The notes under the pieces are model-generated. The model was not told the origin of the DNA and did no database searches. It saw only the letters and a program-made list of their open reading frames with translations. From Barnesiella sp. WM24 (lineage in GTDB: Bacteria; Bacteroidota; Bacteroidia; Bacteroidales; Muribaculaceae), in contig NZ_SPPC01000014.1 in assembly GCF_004570975.1 (NCBI RefSeq), positions 27,753-91,752 on the forward strand: DNA of 64,000 bases, given 5' to 3'. The position numbers and the translations under genes were made by a program. This document shows positions 27,984 to 36,509 of this stretch, one piece after another. Position 1 is the stretch's first letter. Every line of letters starts with the position of its first letter.

Positions 27984-28727
27984 ATGAAAAAAGTATTTTC
28001 GCTAATGTTGCTACTCGCAACTATGGTCACGTTCACCGCTTGTGGCGATGATGAGCCTGACAACACCAATTTATCACAGACATCCTACACAATGTATCAT
28101 GAGGGCACTCAAGTCATCGAAGGGAACAATCTGTCAGATATATCATGGCAATCAGACAATGAATTTGTTGCTACGATTAAGAACAATGTAATTACAGGGC
28201 AGTATGTTGGTAAAACCACAGTAAAATCTGCGACAAACAATCTATCATTTACAGTTGAAGTTAAGCCAAAATACAACACTTATGAAGAACCGCTTTTAGA
28301 ATGGGGAGCTTCAAAAGCAACAATAAAAGCAAAATACGGAACTCCACAATCAGAGGACACAAACAGTCTAATATATCAAACCTCTGACTATAATGCCCCG
28401 ATTATGCTATTTATATTTGAAAACGGAAAAATGTCCACTTGCGGAGTTGTATGTAAAGTTTCTGCTGCATCTCAACTTGGAGATTTTCTCGTTGAAAGAT
28501 ATATACCGGTAAAAGTTGATACTGACAATTACTCTGCAACACTTCTTCATTGCTATGGCAAAATTAGCGACCCTCAAGTTGACTATGGTGTAGCAATGCA
28601 ATATAACTCATCTATAGGAGGAATCCTTGTTGCATATACAGGCGTCAATGGGTCAAAATCAATGGATGCAGAAGAAGCTATAGATTTTCACAAAGCTTTT
28701 GAATCACTTGAAAGCGTATTAAAATAA
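27984..28727 (+). CDS. Putative lipoprotein with Ig-like N-terminal part
   Basis: A 247-residue lipoprotein of unknown function. The lipobox is FTAC (Cys20) after a hydrophobic segment. Residues about 30-95 read like a bacterial Ig-like (Big-type) domain: ISWQSDNEFVATIKNNVITG followed by GKTTVKS. The C-terminal half (about 100-247) has an alpha/beta pattern beginning LLEWGASKATIKAKYGTP. The coding sequence is clearly more AT-rich, with AT-ending codons, than porKLMN or the genes to the right, which suggests recent acquisition. Upstream lies the candidate structured RNA, which could be its leader or an independent gene. Confidence 0.75.
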   Translation: MKKVFSLMLLLATMVTFTACGDDEPDNTNLSQTSYTMYHEGTQVIEGNNLSDISWQSDNEFVATIKNNVITGQYVGKTTVKSATNNLSFTVEVKPKYNTYEEPLLEWGASKATIKAKYGTPQSEDTNSLIYQTSDYNAPIMLFIFENGKMSTCGVVCKVSAASQLGDFLVERYIPVKVDTDNYSATLLHCYGKISDPQVDYGVAMQYNSSIGGILVAYTGVNGSKSMDAEEAIDFHKAFESLESVLK

Positions 28728-28882
28728 TTCAATATCGTTTTAATCTAACATAACAATACCGCAATCAGTCTTTTAGGTTACTGGTTAACGTATATCAAAA
28801 TAAGTCTTATCACTATCGCGCTGCTGAATGGGGGACAAGTAGGTCAACCGGGGACAGCATCACATCGAGTGCAATAGCAGAT

Positions 28883-28920
28883 CCGCGGGCGACCTTCCAG
28901 TCGCCCCTACAGCTACGCGG
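28883..28920. repeat. REP-like palindromic element
   Basis: GGGCGAC (28887-28893) pairs with GTCGCCC (28900-28906) across a 6-nt loop, and the outer CCGCG (28883-28887) pairs with CGCGG (28916-28920). The GC-rich stem stands out from AT-rich flanks. It looks like a repeated extragenic palindrome; the copy number cannot be judged from one window. Confidence 0.45.
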
Positions 28921-28997
28921 TGAATCCTGGATTCCTGGTGTGCAAGAATTTTAATTACTTTAATTAAGACGGGTTTAAACTTTTTCGCGCAATCTGC

Positions 28998-29028
28998 TTG
29001 CATATTACCGGCAAATGTCGTAACTTTG
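28998..29028 (+). promoter_or_regulatory. Promoter of tRNA-Asp
   Basis: TTG (28998-29000), 20 nt, then TAACTTTG (29021-29028), about 15 bases before the mature tRNA 5' end. Confidence 0.75.
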
Positions 29029-29042
29029 CGACACCAAACTGA

Positions 29043-29119
29043 GGTGCGTTAGTTCAGTTGGTTAGAATACGTGCCTGTCACGCACGGGGTCACGGGTTCG
29101 AGTCCCGTACGCACCGCCA
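29043..29119 (+). tRNA. tRNA-Asp (GTC)
   Basis: A complete cloverleaf: acceptor GGTGCGT/ACGCACC, anticodon stem CGTGC/GCACG with loop CTGTCAC (anticodon GTC at 29077-29079), T loop TTCGAGT, discriminator G and an encoded CCA at 29117-29119. A terminator follows at once. Confidence 0.97.
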
Positions 29120-29120
29120 A

Positions 29121-29140
29121 GCAGCTCCTCACGGAGCTGC
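29121..29140 (+). terminator. Terminator of tRNA-Asp
   Basis: GCAGCTCC/GGAGCTGC, an 8-bp stem with loop TCAC, followed by TTTACTTTTAT. Confidence 0.88.
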
Positions 29141-29174
29141 TTTACTTTTATATGGGATTTCATCTGTCTGAATT

Positions 29175-30389
29175 ATGGATAATATGCAATCGGCGATAAA
29201 TCCTGCGAAAAGCGAGCGGCTTTGGAACAGGAATTACATCAAGGTGATGTGCAGCAACTTTCTTCTATTCTTTGCATTTTACATCCTGACACCGCTCCTT
29301 CCGCTATATCTCAACGAGCAGTTCAGCGCCGACAAAGACATGATTGGCATCGTCTTGTCGGGATATGTGGTGGCAACACTGCTTATCCGACCGTTCAGCG
29401 GCTTCTTTGTCGACAGCTTCAACCGCAAGAAAGTGCTGATGATATGTTTCTTTGCGTTTTTCATCCTGTTTGCCGGATATATCGGAGCAGGCACCCTGTT
29501 GATGTTTGCCATCGTAAGAACCATGCACGGCATACCGTTTGGGGCGGCGACAGTAGCCAACAGCACCGTGGCGATAGATGTGCTACCCTCGTCACGTCGC
29601 AATGAAGGCATAGGCTTCTACGGACTGAGCAACAACCTTGCCATGGCGATAGCCCCGTCAGCCGGCATATACATACACTCGGCAACAGGAAGCTTCCAGG
29701 CGATTTTCTGGATTGCACTCATGCTCGCCCTTGCAGGATTCTGCACCGCTTCTTCCGTAAAGATTCCGCAACGCGAAATTATAAAAAACAAGCCTAAGCT
29801 GAGCCTCGACCATTTTTTCCTCGGCAGGGCATGGTTAATGGCAATAAACATCTGCCTGTTCGGACTCTGCTGGGGCATAATGAGCAATTATGTCGCAATC
29901 TACGGTCAGGAAGAGCTCGGCATTACCGACGGCACAGGCGTCTTCTTTGCCATCCTGTCGTTAGGTCTGTTTTCCTCCCGCCTTTACGGGTCACGCGCAC
30001 TGCGCGCCGGGCGTCTCACCCAAAGCTGTGCCGGAGGAGTGTTGCTGTCACTTGTCGGCTACACCCTCTTCGCCCTCTCTATCAACCAGTGGACATTTTA
30101 TCTCTCCGCCCTGTTTGTCGGTCTCGGCAACGGACAGATGTATCCCGCATTCCTGAATATGTTTATAAAAGTGGCGCGCCACGACCAGCGAGGCACGGCA
30201 AATTCATCGATACTCATATCATGGGACCTCGGTATGGGCATCGGCATCCTTGTCGGAGGCTTTCTCGCCGAATATATCAGCTATGGCGCGGCTTTCCGTG
30301 TAACCGCCGTGATGCAGGCGGCAGGAGCTATGCTCTTTCTTCTGGCGACACGCCGGTTCTTTATCAGCAGAAAGCTACACGACGATTGA
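29175..30389 (+). CDS. Major facilitator superfamily transporter
   Basis: A 404-residue inner-membrane protein with about 12 hydrophobic segments. The loop between segments 2 and 3 has the MFS-type pattern GFFVDSFNRKKVL, and the central loop after segment 6 is basic (IPQREIIKNKPK). The best resemblance is to the sugar/drug efflux MFS group common in Bacteroidales; the substrate is unknown. It follows tRNA-Asp and stands before the uronate locus, but 99 bases and a promoter-like sequence separate it from the next gene, so a link to pectin use is not shown. Confidence 0.9.
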   Translation: MDNMQSAINPAKSERLWNRNYIKVMCSNFLLFFAFYILTPLLPLYLNEQFSADKDMIGIVLSGYVVATLLIRPFSGFFVDSFNRKKVLMICFFAFFILFAGYIGAGTLLMFAIVRTMHGIPFGAATVANSTVAIDVLPSSRRNEGIGFYGLSNNLAMAIAPSAGIYIHSATGSFQAIFWIALMLALAGFCTASSVKIPQREIIKNKPKLSLDHFFLGRAWLMAINICLFGLCWGIMSNYVAIYGQEELGITDGTGVFFAILSLGLFSSRLYGSRALRAGRLTQSCAGGVLLSLVGYTLFALSINQWTFYLSALFVGLGNGQMYPAFLNMFIKVARHDQRGTANSSILISWDLGMGIGILVGGFLAEYISYGAAFRVTAVMQAAGAMLFLLATRRFFISRKLHDD

Positions 30390-30417
30390 ACCGCAAAATC
30401 CATTTTAAGCGAAGTAA

Positions 30418-30449
30418 TTGCGCTACGTGAATTTTTTTTCGTAACTTTA
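30418..30449 (+). promoter_or_regulatory. Possible promoter of the esterase / DUF4861 genes
   Basis: TTG (30418-30420), 21 nt, TAACTTTA (30442-30449). One mismatch in the last base of the -7 box makes it weaker than others here. Confidence 0.4.
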
Positions 30450-30488
30450 CGCATTGATTGTTAGTGAACACCTAAATCCGGATTTATC

Positions 30489-31265
30489 ATGAAACGAATA
30501 TTCTTCACACTAATAGCAATAACCGCGACAATATCAGTCTGCTGTCAGTCACGCACCATAGAGCTTGACAGCCCGTCAATGCGCGTATATCTTCCCGACC
30601 CGGCAATAGCCACGGGACGCGCCGTAGTGGCTTGTCCCGGAGGAGGCTACACCCATCTCGCAAAAGACCACGAAGGATATGACTGGGCGCCGTTTTACAA
30701 CAAGCTCGGCATTGCCTATGCAGTTGTGTGCTATCGTTTCCCCAAAGGCAACCCCGACCTTCCTGTCACCGACGCCGCCAATGCTGTAAAAATCATGCGC
30801 GACAGTGCCGAGGTGTGGGGCATCAACCCCTTTGACATCGGCATAATGGGCTCATCGGCGGGAGGACATCTTGCCTCGACCGTGGCCACTCACGCCGATT
30901 CTGAGTCGCGTCCCGACTTCCAGATACTTTTCTATCCGGTAATCACGATGGACAAAAGCTATACCCATCTCGGCTCTCATGACAACCTCATAGGCAAAGA
31001 CGCCACCCCGGAACAGGAATTACTGTATTCCAACGAAAAGCAGGTGACCGACAAAACCCCGCGTGCGTTCATCGCATTCAGCGACGACGACACGGTAGTG
31101 CCCCCTATGAACGGCATCAATTATTACGCTGCACTTCACAACAACGGAGTACCCGCCGTTATCCACATCTATCCTTCCGGCGGTCACGGATGGGGCATAC
31201 GTGAAGGATTCAAGTATAAAGCCGAAATGCAAGCTGACCTTAAAGCGTGGCTTGAAAGCTTCTGA
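30489..31265 (+). CDS. Secreted alpha/beta hydrolase, acetyl-ester hydrolase type
   Basis: A 258-residue alpha/beta hydrolase of the BD-FAE / acetylxylan esterase-like group. A signal peptide (residues 1-18, ending about SVCC) may carry a lipobox-like Cys pair. The oxyanion motif is CPGGGY, the nucleophile is S123 in GSSAGG, and the acid and base are expected in FSDDDTVVP and PSGGHGW. It probably removes acetyl or similar esters from plant cell-wall sugars. It opens the pectin/uronate locus, and the DUF4861 gene starts 25 bases after its stop. Confidence 0.87.
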   Translation: MKRIFFTLIAITATISVCCQSRTIELDSPSMRVYLPDPAIATGRAVVACPGGGYTHLAKDHEGYDWAPFYNKLGIAYAVVCYRFPKGNPDLPVTDAANAVKIMRDSAEVWGINPFDIGIMGSSAGGHLASTVATHADSESRPDFQILFYPVITMDKSYTHLGSHDNLIGKDATPEQELLYSNEKQVTDKTPRAFIAFSDDDTVVPPMNGINYYAALHNNGVPAVIHIYPSGGHGWGIREGFKYKAEMQADLKAWLESF

Positions 31266-31290
31266 CAAAGCAGTTAATAATCCATCGACC

Positions 31291-32508
31291 ATGAACCTAA
31301 GAGCTATATCATCATCACTTCTTGCCGCCACGTCGCTCATTGCCGTGGCTGAATCACGCTCACTCGACGTGACCGTAACCAACACTCTCGACACTGACCG
31401 TCAGGGTCATCCCGTGATAGTCGACCTTGACAAGCACGCCGCCGGCCTGGACATAACCAAAGCGACTGCGACAATCGGCGGCAGGGAAATAGCCACCCAG
31501 CTTGACGACCTCGACAACGACGGCATAGCCGACGAGCTTGTAATGGTCATCGACATCCCGGCAAACGACGCTGCCACGATAAACGTAACGCTTGACACCG
31601 AAGGGACTCAGTCACAATATGAGCCGGCTACCTACGCCTATATAAAACTGCGTGACGAAAAGAAGACCCACGTGAAAGTCGACGCCATATCTTTCCCTGG
31701 CGACATCGATGTAAAGACCACCTACAACTCCATTTACGGTCACGGAGCGGTAATGGAGGGGCTCCACAACGCCCTACGCATATATATGGACAACCGACAG
31801 AGCATCGACCTCTACGGAAAATCCACACCTCGCCTCGAGCTTGACGTGACAGGCTTTTACACGACTCCCGAACAGCTCGCCGAAGGATATGGACGAGACA
31901 TCCTGTGGGCGGGCAAATCAGTGGCGGCAGGCTCATTTCGCGGCTACCGTAACGGGGCACCCTGCACCATCGACACCGTGGCATCGCGCGGACAGTCGGT
32001 AATCGTCACCGGTCCGCTTCGCTCAATCGTGGAAGTGACCGACAAAGACTGGATATATAACGGCAAGCGCCATCAGATGAAACAGCGCTACACCATCTAC
32101 GCCCGCCGTCATGACTTTGATGTCGACGTGACAATAACCGGAATCACCGCCGACGACCTGTTCTGCACCGGAATCCAGAAACTGGAGACTGACAACGAAG
32201 GATTCATCGAAGCCGACGGGCTCGCAGGAAGCCGGGGCAGCAATGTGCCCGACAAGAAGCATCCCGAGCTGCCGGAGACACTCGGACTCGGATTGCACGT
32301 CTCCCCGGTCAACAATGGCGGCATGAGCGAAGATGAATACAACTATCTTGCAATGCTCACCCCCGACAGCAACGGTAAAATCCACTATACCGTCAACATC
32401 GGGGCTGAAAGAGAAGCCGACGGCTTCAAGAGCGCCGAAAGCTGGTTTGACAATCTCAGGAAGTGGCACAAAGAGCTGTCGACTCCCTGCATCATTGAAA
32501 TAAAGTGA
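31291..32508 (+). CDS. Secreted DUF4861-domain protein
   Basis: A 405-residue protein with a signal peptide (MNLRAISSSLLAATSLIAVAES); the frame is open to 31201 but the first 30 codons overlap the previous gene and precede the signal. The body matches the DUF4861 family by my recognition: SIDLYGKSTPRLELDVTGFY, DILWAGKSVAAGSFRGYRNG and DWIYNGKRHQMKQRYTIYAR. DUF4861 proteins often sit in pectin or other uronic-acid polysaccharide loci and their fold resembles carbohydrate-processing beta-sandwiches; their reaction is not established as far as I know. The position before kduD fits a role in processing uronic-acid oligosaccharides. Confidence 0.85.
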   Translation: MNLRAISSSLLAATSLIAVAESRSLDVTVTNTLDTDRQGHPVIVDLDKHAAGLDITKATATIGGREIATQLDDLDNDGIADELVMVIDIPANDAATINVTLDTEGTQSQYEPATYAYIKLRDEKKTHVKVDAISFPGDIDVKTTYNSIYGHGAVMEGLHNALRIYMDNRQSIDLYGKSTPRLELDVTGFYTTPEQLAEGYGRDILWAGKSVAAGSFRGYRNGAPCTIDTVASRGQSVIVTGPLRSIVEVTDKDWIYNGKRHQMKQRYTIYARRHDFDVDVTITGITADDLFCTGIQKLETDNEGFIEADGLAGSRGSNVPDKKHPELPETLGLGLHVSPVNNGGMSEDEYNYLAMLTPDSNGKIHYTVNIGAEREADGFKSAESWFDNLRKWHKELSTPCIIEIK

Positions 32509-32544
32509 CCGATTAACCTAAAAATCATCTAAATATAAATCGCA

Positions 32545-33339
32545 ATGGTAAATTTTTCATTAGAAGGAAAAGTGGCGCTCGTTACAGGAGCCGCCTATGG
32601 AATAGGACTCGCTATCGCCAGGGCTTATGCCGAGGCAGGAGCAAAAATAGTATTCAACTGCTCACGCCAGGAGACTGTTGACCGCGGCATGCAGGCCTAC
32701 AAAGAGCTTGGCATCGACGCCAAGGGCTATCTCTGCGATGTCACTGACGAAGAGGCAGTAAAAGCTATGGTCGCCGATATTGAAAAGACAGTGGGCACCA
32801 TCGACATCCTTGTCAACAACGCCGGAATCATCAAGCGCATCCCTATGGAAGAGATGGCTGTCGAAGACTTCCGCCGCGTAATTGACGTCGACCTTGTAGC
32901 TCCCTACATCTGTGCCAAGGCGGTAATCCCCGGAATGATCAAGAAAGGTCACGGCAAGATTATCAACATCTGCTCCATGATGAGCGAGCTCGGACGCGAG
33001 ACAGTGTCGGCTTATGCTGCGGCAAAGGGCGGTCTAAAAATGCTTACCCGCAATATCTGCTCTGAATATGGCGAACACAACATCCAGTGCAACGGCATAG
33101 GACCGGGCTACATCGCCACCGAACAGACCGCACCCCTGCGCGAGCTGCAACCCGACGGCAGCCGCCATCCGTTTGACCAGTTCATCATCTCCAAGACTCC
33201 CGCAGCCCGCTGGGGCACACCGGAAGACCTTATGGGTCCCGCAGTATTCCTCGCTTCCGACGCCTCTGACTTTGTCAACGGACACGTGCTTTATGTCGAC
33301 GGAGGTATTCTCGCTTACATCGGAAAACAGCCTAAATAA
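32545..33339 (+). CDS. kduD: 2-dehydro-3-deoxy-D-gluconate dehydrogenase-type SDR
   Basis: A 264-residue SDR of the KduD / gluconate 5-dehydrogenase group. The cofactor motif is TGAAYGIG (residues 15-22), then NNAG, the catalytic Ser in ICSMMSELG and YAAAK. The sequence often carries the name gluconate 5-dehydrogenase, but with kduI, kdgK and eda beside it the likely reaction is reduction of 2,5-diketo-3-deoxygluconate to 2-keto-3-deoxygluconate (KDG). It has no signal peptide, so it acts in the cytoplasm. Its stop overlaps the start of the permease gene. Confidence 0.87.
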   Translation: MVNFSLEGKVALVTGAAYGIGLAIARAYAEAGAKIVFNCSRQETVDRGMQAYKELGIDAKGYLCDVTDEEAVKAMVADIEKTVGTIDILVNNAGIIKRIPMEEMAVEDFRRVIDVDLVAPYICAKAVIPGMIKKGHGKIINICSMMSELGRETVSAYAAAKGGLKMLTRNICSEYGEHNIQCNGIGPGYIATEQTAPLRELQPDGSRHPFDQFIISKTPAARWGTPEDLMGPAVFLASDASDFVNGHVLYVDGGILAYIGKQPK

Positions 33340-34742
33340 TGGAACAGGTATTTTCCTATATCATAGGTCTGGGCGCGGCAGTGATGATGCCTATCATCTT
33401 TACCGTGCTCGGACTTTGTATCGGCATCAAGTTTGGCAAAGCCCTTAACTGCGGACTTAAAGTCGGTGTCGGATTCGTGGGACTCTCGGTAATCACCGCA
33501 CTGCTCACCTCGTCACTCGGTCCGGCACTCAACAGCGTGGTAGACATTTACAATCTCCAGCTTAAAGTGTTTGACATGGGATGGCCTGCCGCAGCCGCCG
33601 TTGCCTACAACACCGCAGTCGGAGCGTTCATAATCCCGGTGTGTCTCGGAGTCAATATCGTGTTGCTTCTTCTTAAAGGCACACGCACAGTCAACATCGA
33701 CCTGTGGAATTACTGGCACTTCGCGTTTATCGGAGCTGTCGTGTACTTCGCGAGCGGCTCGATATTATGGGGATTTTTCGCAGCAATCATCTGCTACATA
33801 ATAACCCTCGTGATTGCCGACATTACAGCAGCCAGGTTCCAATCATATTATAAGGACATGGAAGGCATCTCTATACCACAGCCATTCTGTGCCGGTTTCG
33901 CACCCTTTGCATGGGGTATCAACAAAGTGCTTGACAAGATACCCGGAATGGACAAGCTGGAGATTGATGCCGAAGGCCTTAAAAAGAAGTTCGGACTTCT
34001 TGGCGAACCCCTGTTCCTTGGCGTCGTGGTAGGCGTGGCGATAGGCTGCCTCACCTGCACCTCAGCGGAAGAGATTGTCGACAAAATCCCCTACATACTC
34101 GGACTCGGTATCAAGATGGGAGCTGTAATGGAACTTATTCCACGTGTCACAGTCCTTTTCATTGAAGGTCTGAAACCCATCTCCGATGCAACCCGCGAGC
34201 TGATAGCCCGCAAATTCAAGGGTGCCGAGGGACTCTCAATCGGTATGAGCCCGGCGCTTGTAATCGGACATCCCACCACTCTTGTCGTATCGCTGCTGCT
34301 GATTCCCGTCACTCTCTTCCTCGCAGTAATCCTGCCCGGCAACGAGTTTCTTCCGCTTGCATCGCTTGCAGGCATGTTCTATGTATTCCCGCTTGTACTC
34401 CCCTATACCAAGGGAAATGTGGTGAAGACATTTATCGTAGGACTCGTTGTAATCGTGCTCGCTTTGTTCATGGTCACCAATCTTGCTCCTGAATTTACCA
34501 AAGCCGCTCATGATGTATATGCCAACACGGGCGACGGCGCGGTTGCCATTCCGCAGGGATTTGAAGGCGGCAGCCTCGACTTTGCAGGCTCCCCGCTCGC
34601 ATGGCTCATATTCCAGTGCAGCTACAATCTGAAGTGGATAGGCGCCGGACTCCTTACGGCAGCCACCCTCGGTCTTGTAATATGGAACCGCATCAAAATT
34701 ATCAAAGACCAGAATGTCGCAATAAAACATAATGATAAATAA
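33339..34742 (+). CDS. Orphan galactitol-type PTS IIC permease
   Basis: A 467-residue integral membrane protein of the galactitol PTS EIIC family (GatC-like), with about 11 hydrophobic segments. Family stretches include GLGAAVMMPIIFTVLGLCIG, LKVFDMGWPAAAAVAYNTAVG and GMSPALVIGHPTTLV. No EIIA, EIIB, EI or HPr gene is in the window, and Bacteroidales generally lack sugar PTS, so it probably works as a secondary transporter without phosphorylation (inference). It overlaps kduD by one base and precedes kduI, which points to uptake of a keto-deoxy-uronate or related sugar acid. Confidence 0.88.
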   Translation: MEQVFSYIIGLGAAVMMPIIFTVLGLCIGIKFGKALNCGLKVGVGFVGLSVITALLTSSLGPALNSVVDIYNLQLKVFDMGWPAAAAVAYNTAVGAFIIPVCLGVNIVLLLLKGTRTVNIDLWNYWHFAFIGAVVYFASGSILWGFFAAIICYIITLVIADITAARFQSYYKDMEGISIPQPFCAGFAPFAWGINKVLDKIPGMDKLEIDAEGLKKKFGLLGEPLFLGVVVGVAIGCLTCTSAEEIVDKIPYILGLGIKMGAVMELIPRVTVLFIEGLKPISDATRELIARKFKGAEGLSIGMSPALVIGHPTTLVVSLLLIPVTLFLAVILPGNEFLPLASLAGMFYVFPLVLPYTKGNVVKTFIVGLVVIVLALFMVTNLAPEFTKAAHDVYANTGDGAVAIPQGFEGGSLDFAGSPLAWLIFQCSYNLKWIGAGLLTAATLGLVIWNRIKIIKDQNVAIKHNDK

Positions 34743-34789
34743 TCACCCTGATTTGAATAAAATGGCACTCTAATACAGGATAAACATCC

Positions 34790-34797
34790 TAACTTTG
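34790..34797 (+). promoter_or_regulatory. -7 box upstream of kduI
   Basis: TAACTTTG, 21 bases before the kduI ATG at 34819. No TTG at the usual distance. It suggests an internal start for kduI and the genes after it and supports the upstream ATG that includes the signal peptide. Confidence 0.5.
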
Positions 34798-34818
34798 CCT
34801 TAACGAAAAAAATTAGCA

Positions 34819-35742
34819 ATGAAGAAAATAATATTATCACTCTCAATCGCAATGGCAACACTTGCAATGTCGGCACAAAAGCCTGAATATACAGTACAAC
34901 GCGCATGTCATCCCGAAGACGTGAAGCATTATGACACCGAACAGCTCCGTTCGCGTTTCGCCATGCCGAAAGTCATGGAAGCCGACAAGGTGCTTCTCAC
35001 CTACTCGATGTATGACCGCCTTGTATTCGGCGGAGCAATGCCCGTAACAAAAGAAATCACCCTTGAGACCATCGACCCGCTGAAATCAGAGTATTTCCTT
35101 GAGCGTCGCGAGCTTGGTGTAATCAACATAGGCGGCGACGGCATAGTGACTGTCGACGGAAAAGAGTATGAGCTCCACTTCAAGGATGCCCTTTACGTAG
35201 GACGTGGCAATAAAAACGTGACCTTCCGCAGCAAGGACGCTTCCAATCCCGCGAAGTTCTATATCAACTCAACCACAGCCCACAAAGCTTACAAGACCCA
35301 GCTGATTACAATTGACGGACGCAAAGGCTCTCTCAAAGCCAATTCATTTGCCGCAGGCAAGATGGAAGAGAGCAATGACCGCGTAATCAACCAGCTTATC
35401 GTAAACAATGTGCTTGAAGAGGGTCCCTGCCAGCTCCAGATGGGTCTGACAGAACTTAAACCGGGTAGTGTGTGGAATACAATGCCCGCCCACACTCACG
35501 ACCGCCGCGTAGAGGCATATTTCTACTTCAATGTGCCCGAGGGCAACGCCATATGCCACATTATGGGCGAGCCGCAGGAAAACCGCATGGTATGGCTTCA
35601 CAACGAGCAGGCGATAATGTCGCCCGAATGGTCGGTACACGCTGCCGCCGGAACCTCCAACTACATGTTTATCTGGGGCATGGGCGGTGAAAATCTTGAC
35701 TATAGCGACATGGACAAGATTTCCTATCTTGAAATGAAATAA
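34819..35742 (+). CDS. kduI: 5-keto-4-deoxyuronate isomerase with apparent signal peptide
   Basis: A 307-residue KduI that converts 4-deoxy-L-threo-5-hexosulose uronate to 2,5-diketo-3-deoxygluconate. The cupin metal ligands are visible: H225 and H227 (PAHTHD), E232 and H274 (SVHAA). The known enzymes are about 278 residues and cytoplasmic; here residues 1-19 ([19 protein letters not shown]) form a typical signal peptide ahead of the family start [16 protein letters not shown]. Internal Met13 or Met17 could give a cytoplasmic form, but the -7 box at 34790 supports the first ATG. The next gene follows after 3 bases. Confidence 0.93.
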   Translation: MKKIILSLSIAMATLAMSAQKPEYTVQRACHPEDVKHYDTEQLRSRFAMPKVMEADKVLLTYSMYDRLVFGGAMPVTKEITLETIDPLKSEYFLERRELGVINIGGDGIVTVDGKEYELHFKDALYVGRGNKNVTFRSKDASNPAKFYINSTTAHKAYKTQLITIDGRKGSLKANSFAAGKMEESNDRVINQLIVNNVLEEGPCQLQMGLTELKPGSVWNTMPAHTHDRRVEAYFYFNVPEGNAICHIMGEPQENRMVWLHNEQAIMSPEWSVHAAAGTSNYMFIWGMGGENLDYSDMDKISYLEMK

Positions 35743-35745
35743 GCG

Positions 35746-36504
35746 ATGAATGAAATCCGTGAAATAGTTCACTATTCGGAATACACGGCTGAATTGCGTG
35801 TATATGCTCCCTCCGTTGCAAAATCATGCCGTCCGGGACATTTCGTGATTGTAAGATTCAGCGAGGACGGGGCGCGCATTCCGTTCACAATCGTGGATTC
35901 CGATGAAAAAGCAGGGACTATAAACATCTTAATCCATAAGGCTGCCGGATTGAGCGAGGCTCTTGCCTCGCTTCAGCCCGGCGACTGCCTGCCTAACCTG
36001 CTCGGTCCTCTTGGTCAAGCCATAGAGATTAAAAACTACGGCACAGTCGTGTGCTGTGGCGACGGCGCGGGCTTTGTTCCGCTGCTCCCTAACGTAAGGG
36101 CTTTGAAAAAAGCAGGCAATCACGTAATCTCCGTGTTTTCCGAACAATCATCACAGACGGCATGTCTTCAAGGCAAGGTAAGCGAATACAGCGAAGTAAT
36201 CGATGTCCGTGACAGAAAAGCCGTTGAAGTGGTCGATGAGATTATGCAGCGTCGCAAAATCGACAAGATGTTTATTTCGGGTCCTACATTAATGATGAAA
36301 GAGATTTCCGGATTGACACGTACGACGGGAGTTCCCACCGTATGCATACTTAACATGATAATGGTCGACGGAGTGGGTCTGTGTGGTATTTGCCGCGTCA
36401 TGGTTGACGGCGAGCGCAAACTCACTTGTATCGACGGACCGTCATTTGACGCGCATAAAGTTGACTTTGACCAGCTGCTGAACCGTCAGCGCCTCTATGT
36501 ATAA
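35746..36504 (+). CDS. nfnA: NfnA-type ferredoxin-NADP reductase subunit
   Basis: A 252-residue FAD/NAD-binding protein of the sulfide dehydrogenase / dihydroorotate dehydrogenase electron-transfer group. It has an N-terminal FAD domain (RIPFTIVDSD), an NAD(P) domain (VVCCGDGAGFVPLLPNVRAL) and a C-terminal [2Fe-2S] site: D208, C213, C216 and C228 (VDGVGLCGICRV, then LTC). The Asp in the first ligand position matches the Asp-Cys3 cluster known in NfnA rather than the four-Cys site of PyrK. The partner NfnB follows after 5 bases. Together they should exchange electrons between NADH, NADPH and ferredoxin. Confidence 0.88.
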   Translation: MNEIREIVHYSEYTAELRVYAPSVAKSCRPGHFVIVRFSEDGARIPFTIVDSDEKAGTINILIHKAAGLSEALASLQPGDCLPNLLGPLGQAIEIKNYGTVVCCGDGAGFVPLLPNVRALKKAGNHVISVFSEQSSQTACLQGKVSEYSEVIDVRDRKAVEVVDEIMQRRKIDKMFISGPTLMMKEISGLTRTTGVPTVCILNMIMVDGVGLCGICRVMVDGERKLTCIDGPSFDAHKVDFDQLLNRQRLYV

Positions 36505-36509
36505 ACGAC

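Larger units (their letters stand above)
28728..29042. other. Intergenic region with hairpin repeats and possible mobile-element debris
   Basis: 315 bases with no supportable gene. It holds a pair of GGGGACA direct repeats 19 bases apart (28831-28837 and 28850-28856), reminiscent of the repeated end sequences of some insertion sequences, a REP-like double stem at 28883-28920, and then the tRNA-Asp promoter. Confidence 0.6.

Noticed and set aside
28860..28960. Possible second tRNA near 28.9 kb
   Set aside because: The stems do not form a cloverleaf and there is no T loop.
31201..31290. 30-codon N-terminal extension of the DUF4861 gene
   Set aside because: Overlaps the preceding esterase and would place the signal peptide inside the protein.
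32545..33339. Reading the kduD gene as gluconate 5-dehydrogenase
   Set aside because: The SDR groups are close, but the neighbours kduI, kdgK and eda favour the KDG pathway; not fully excluded.
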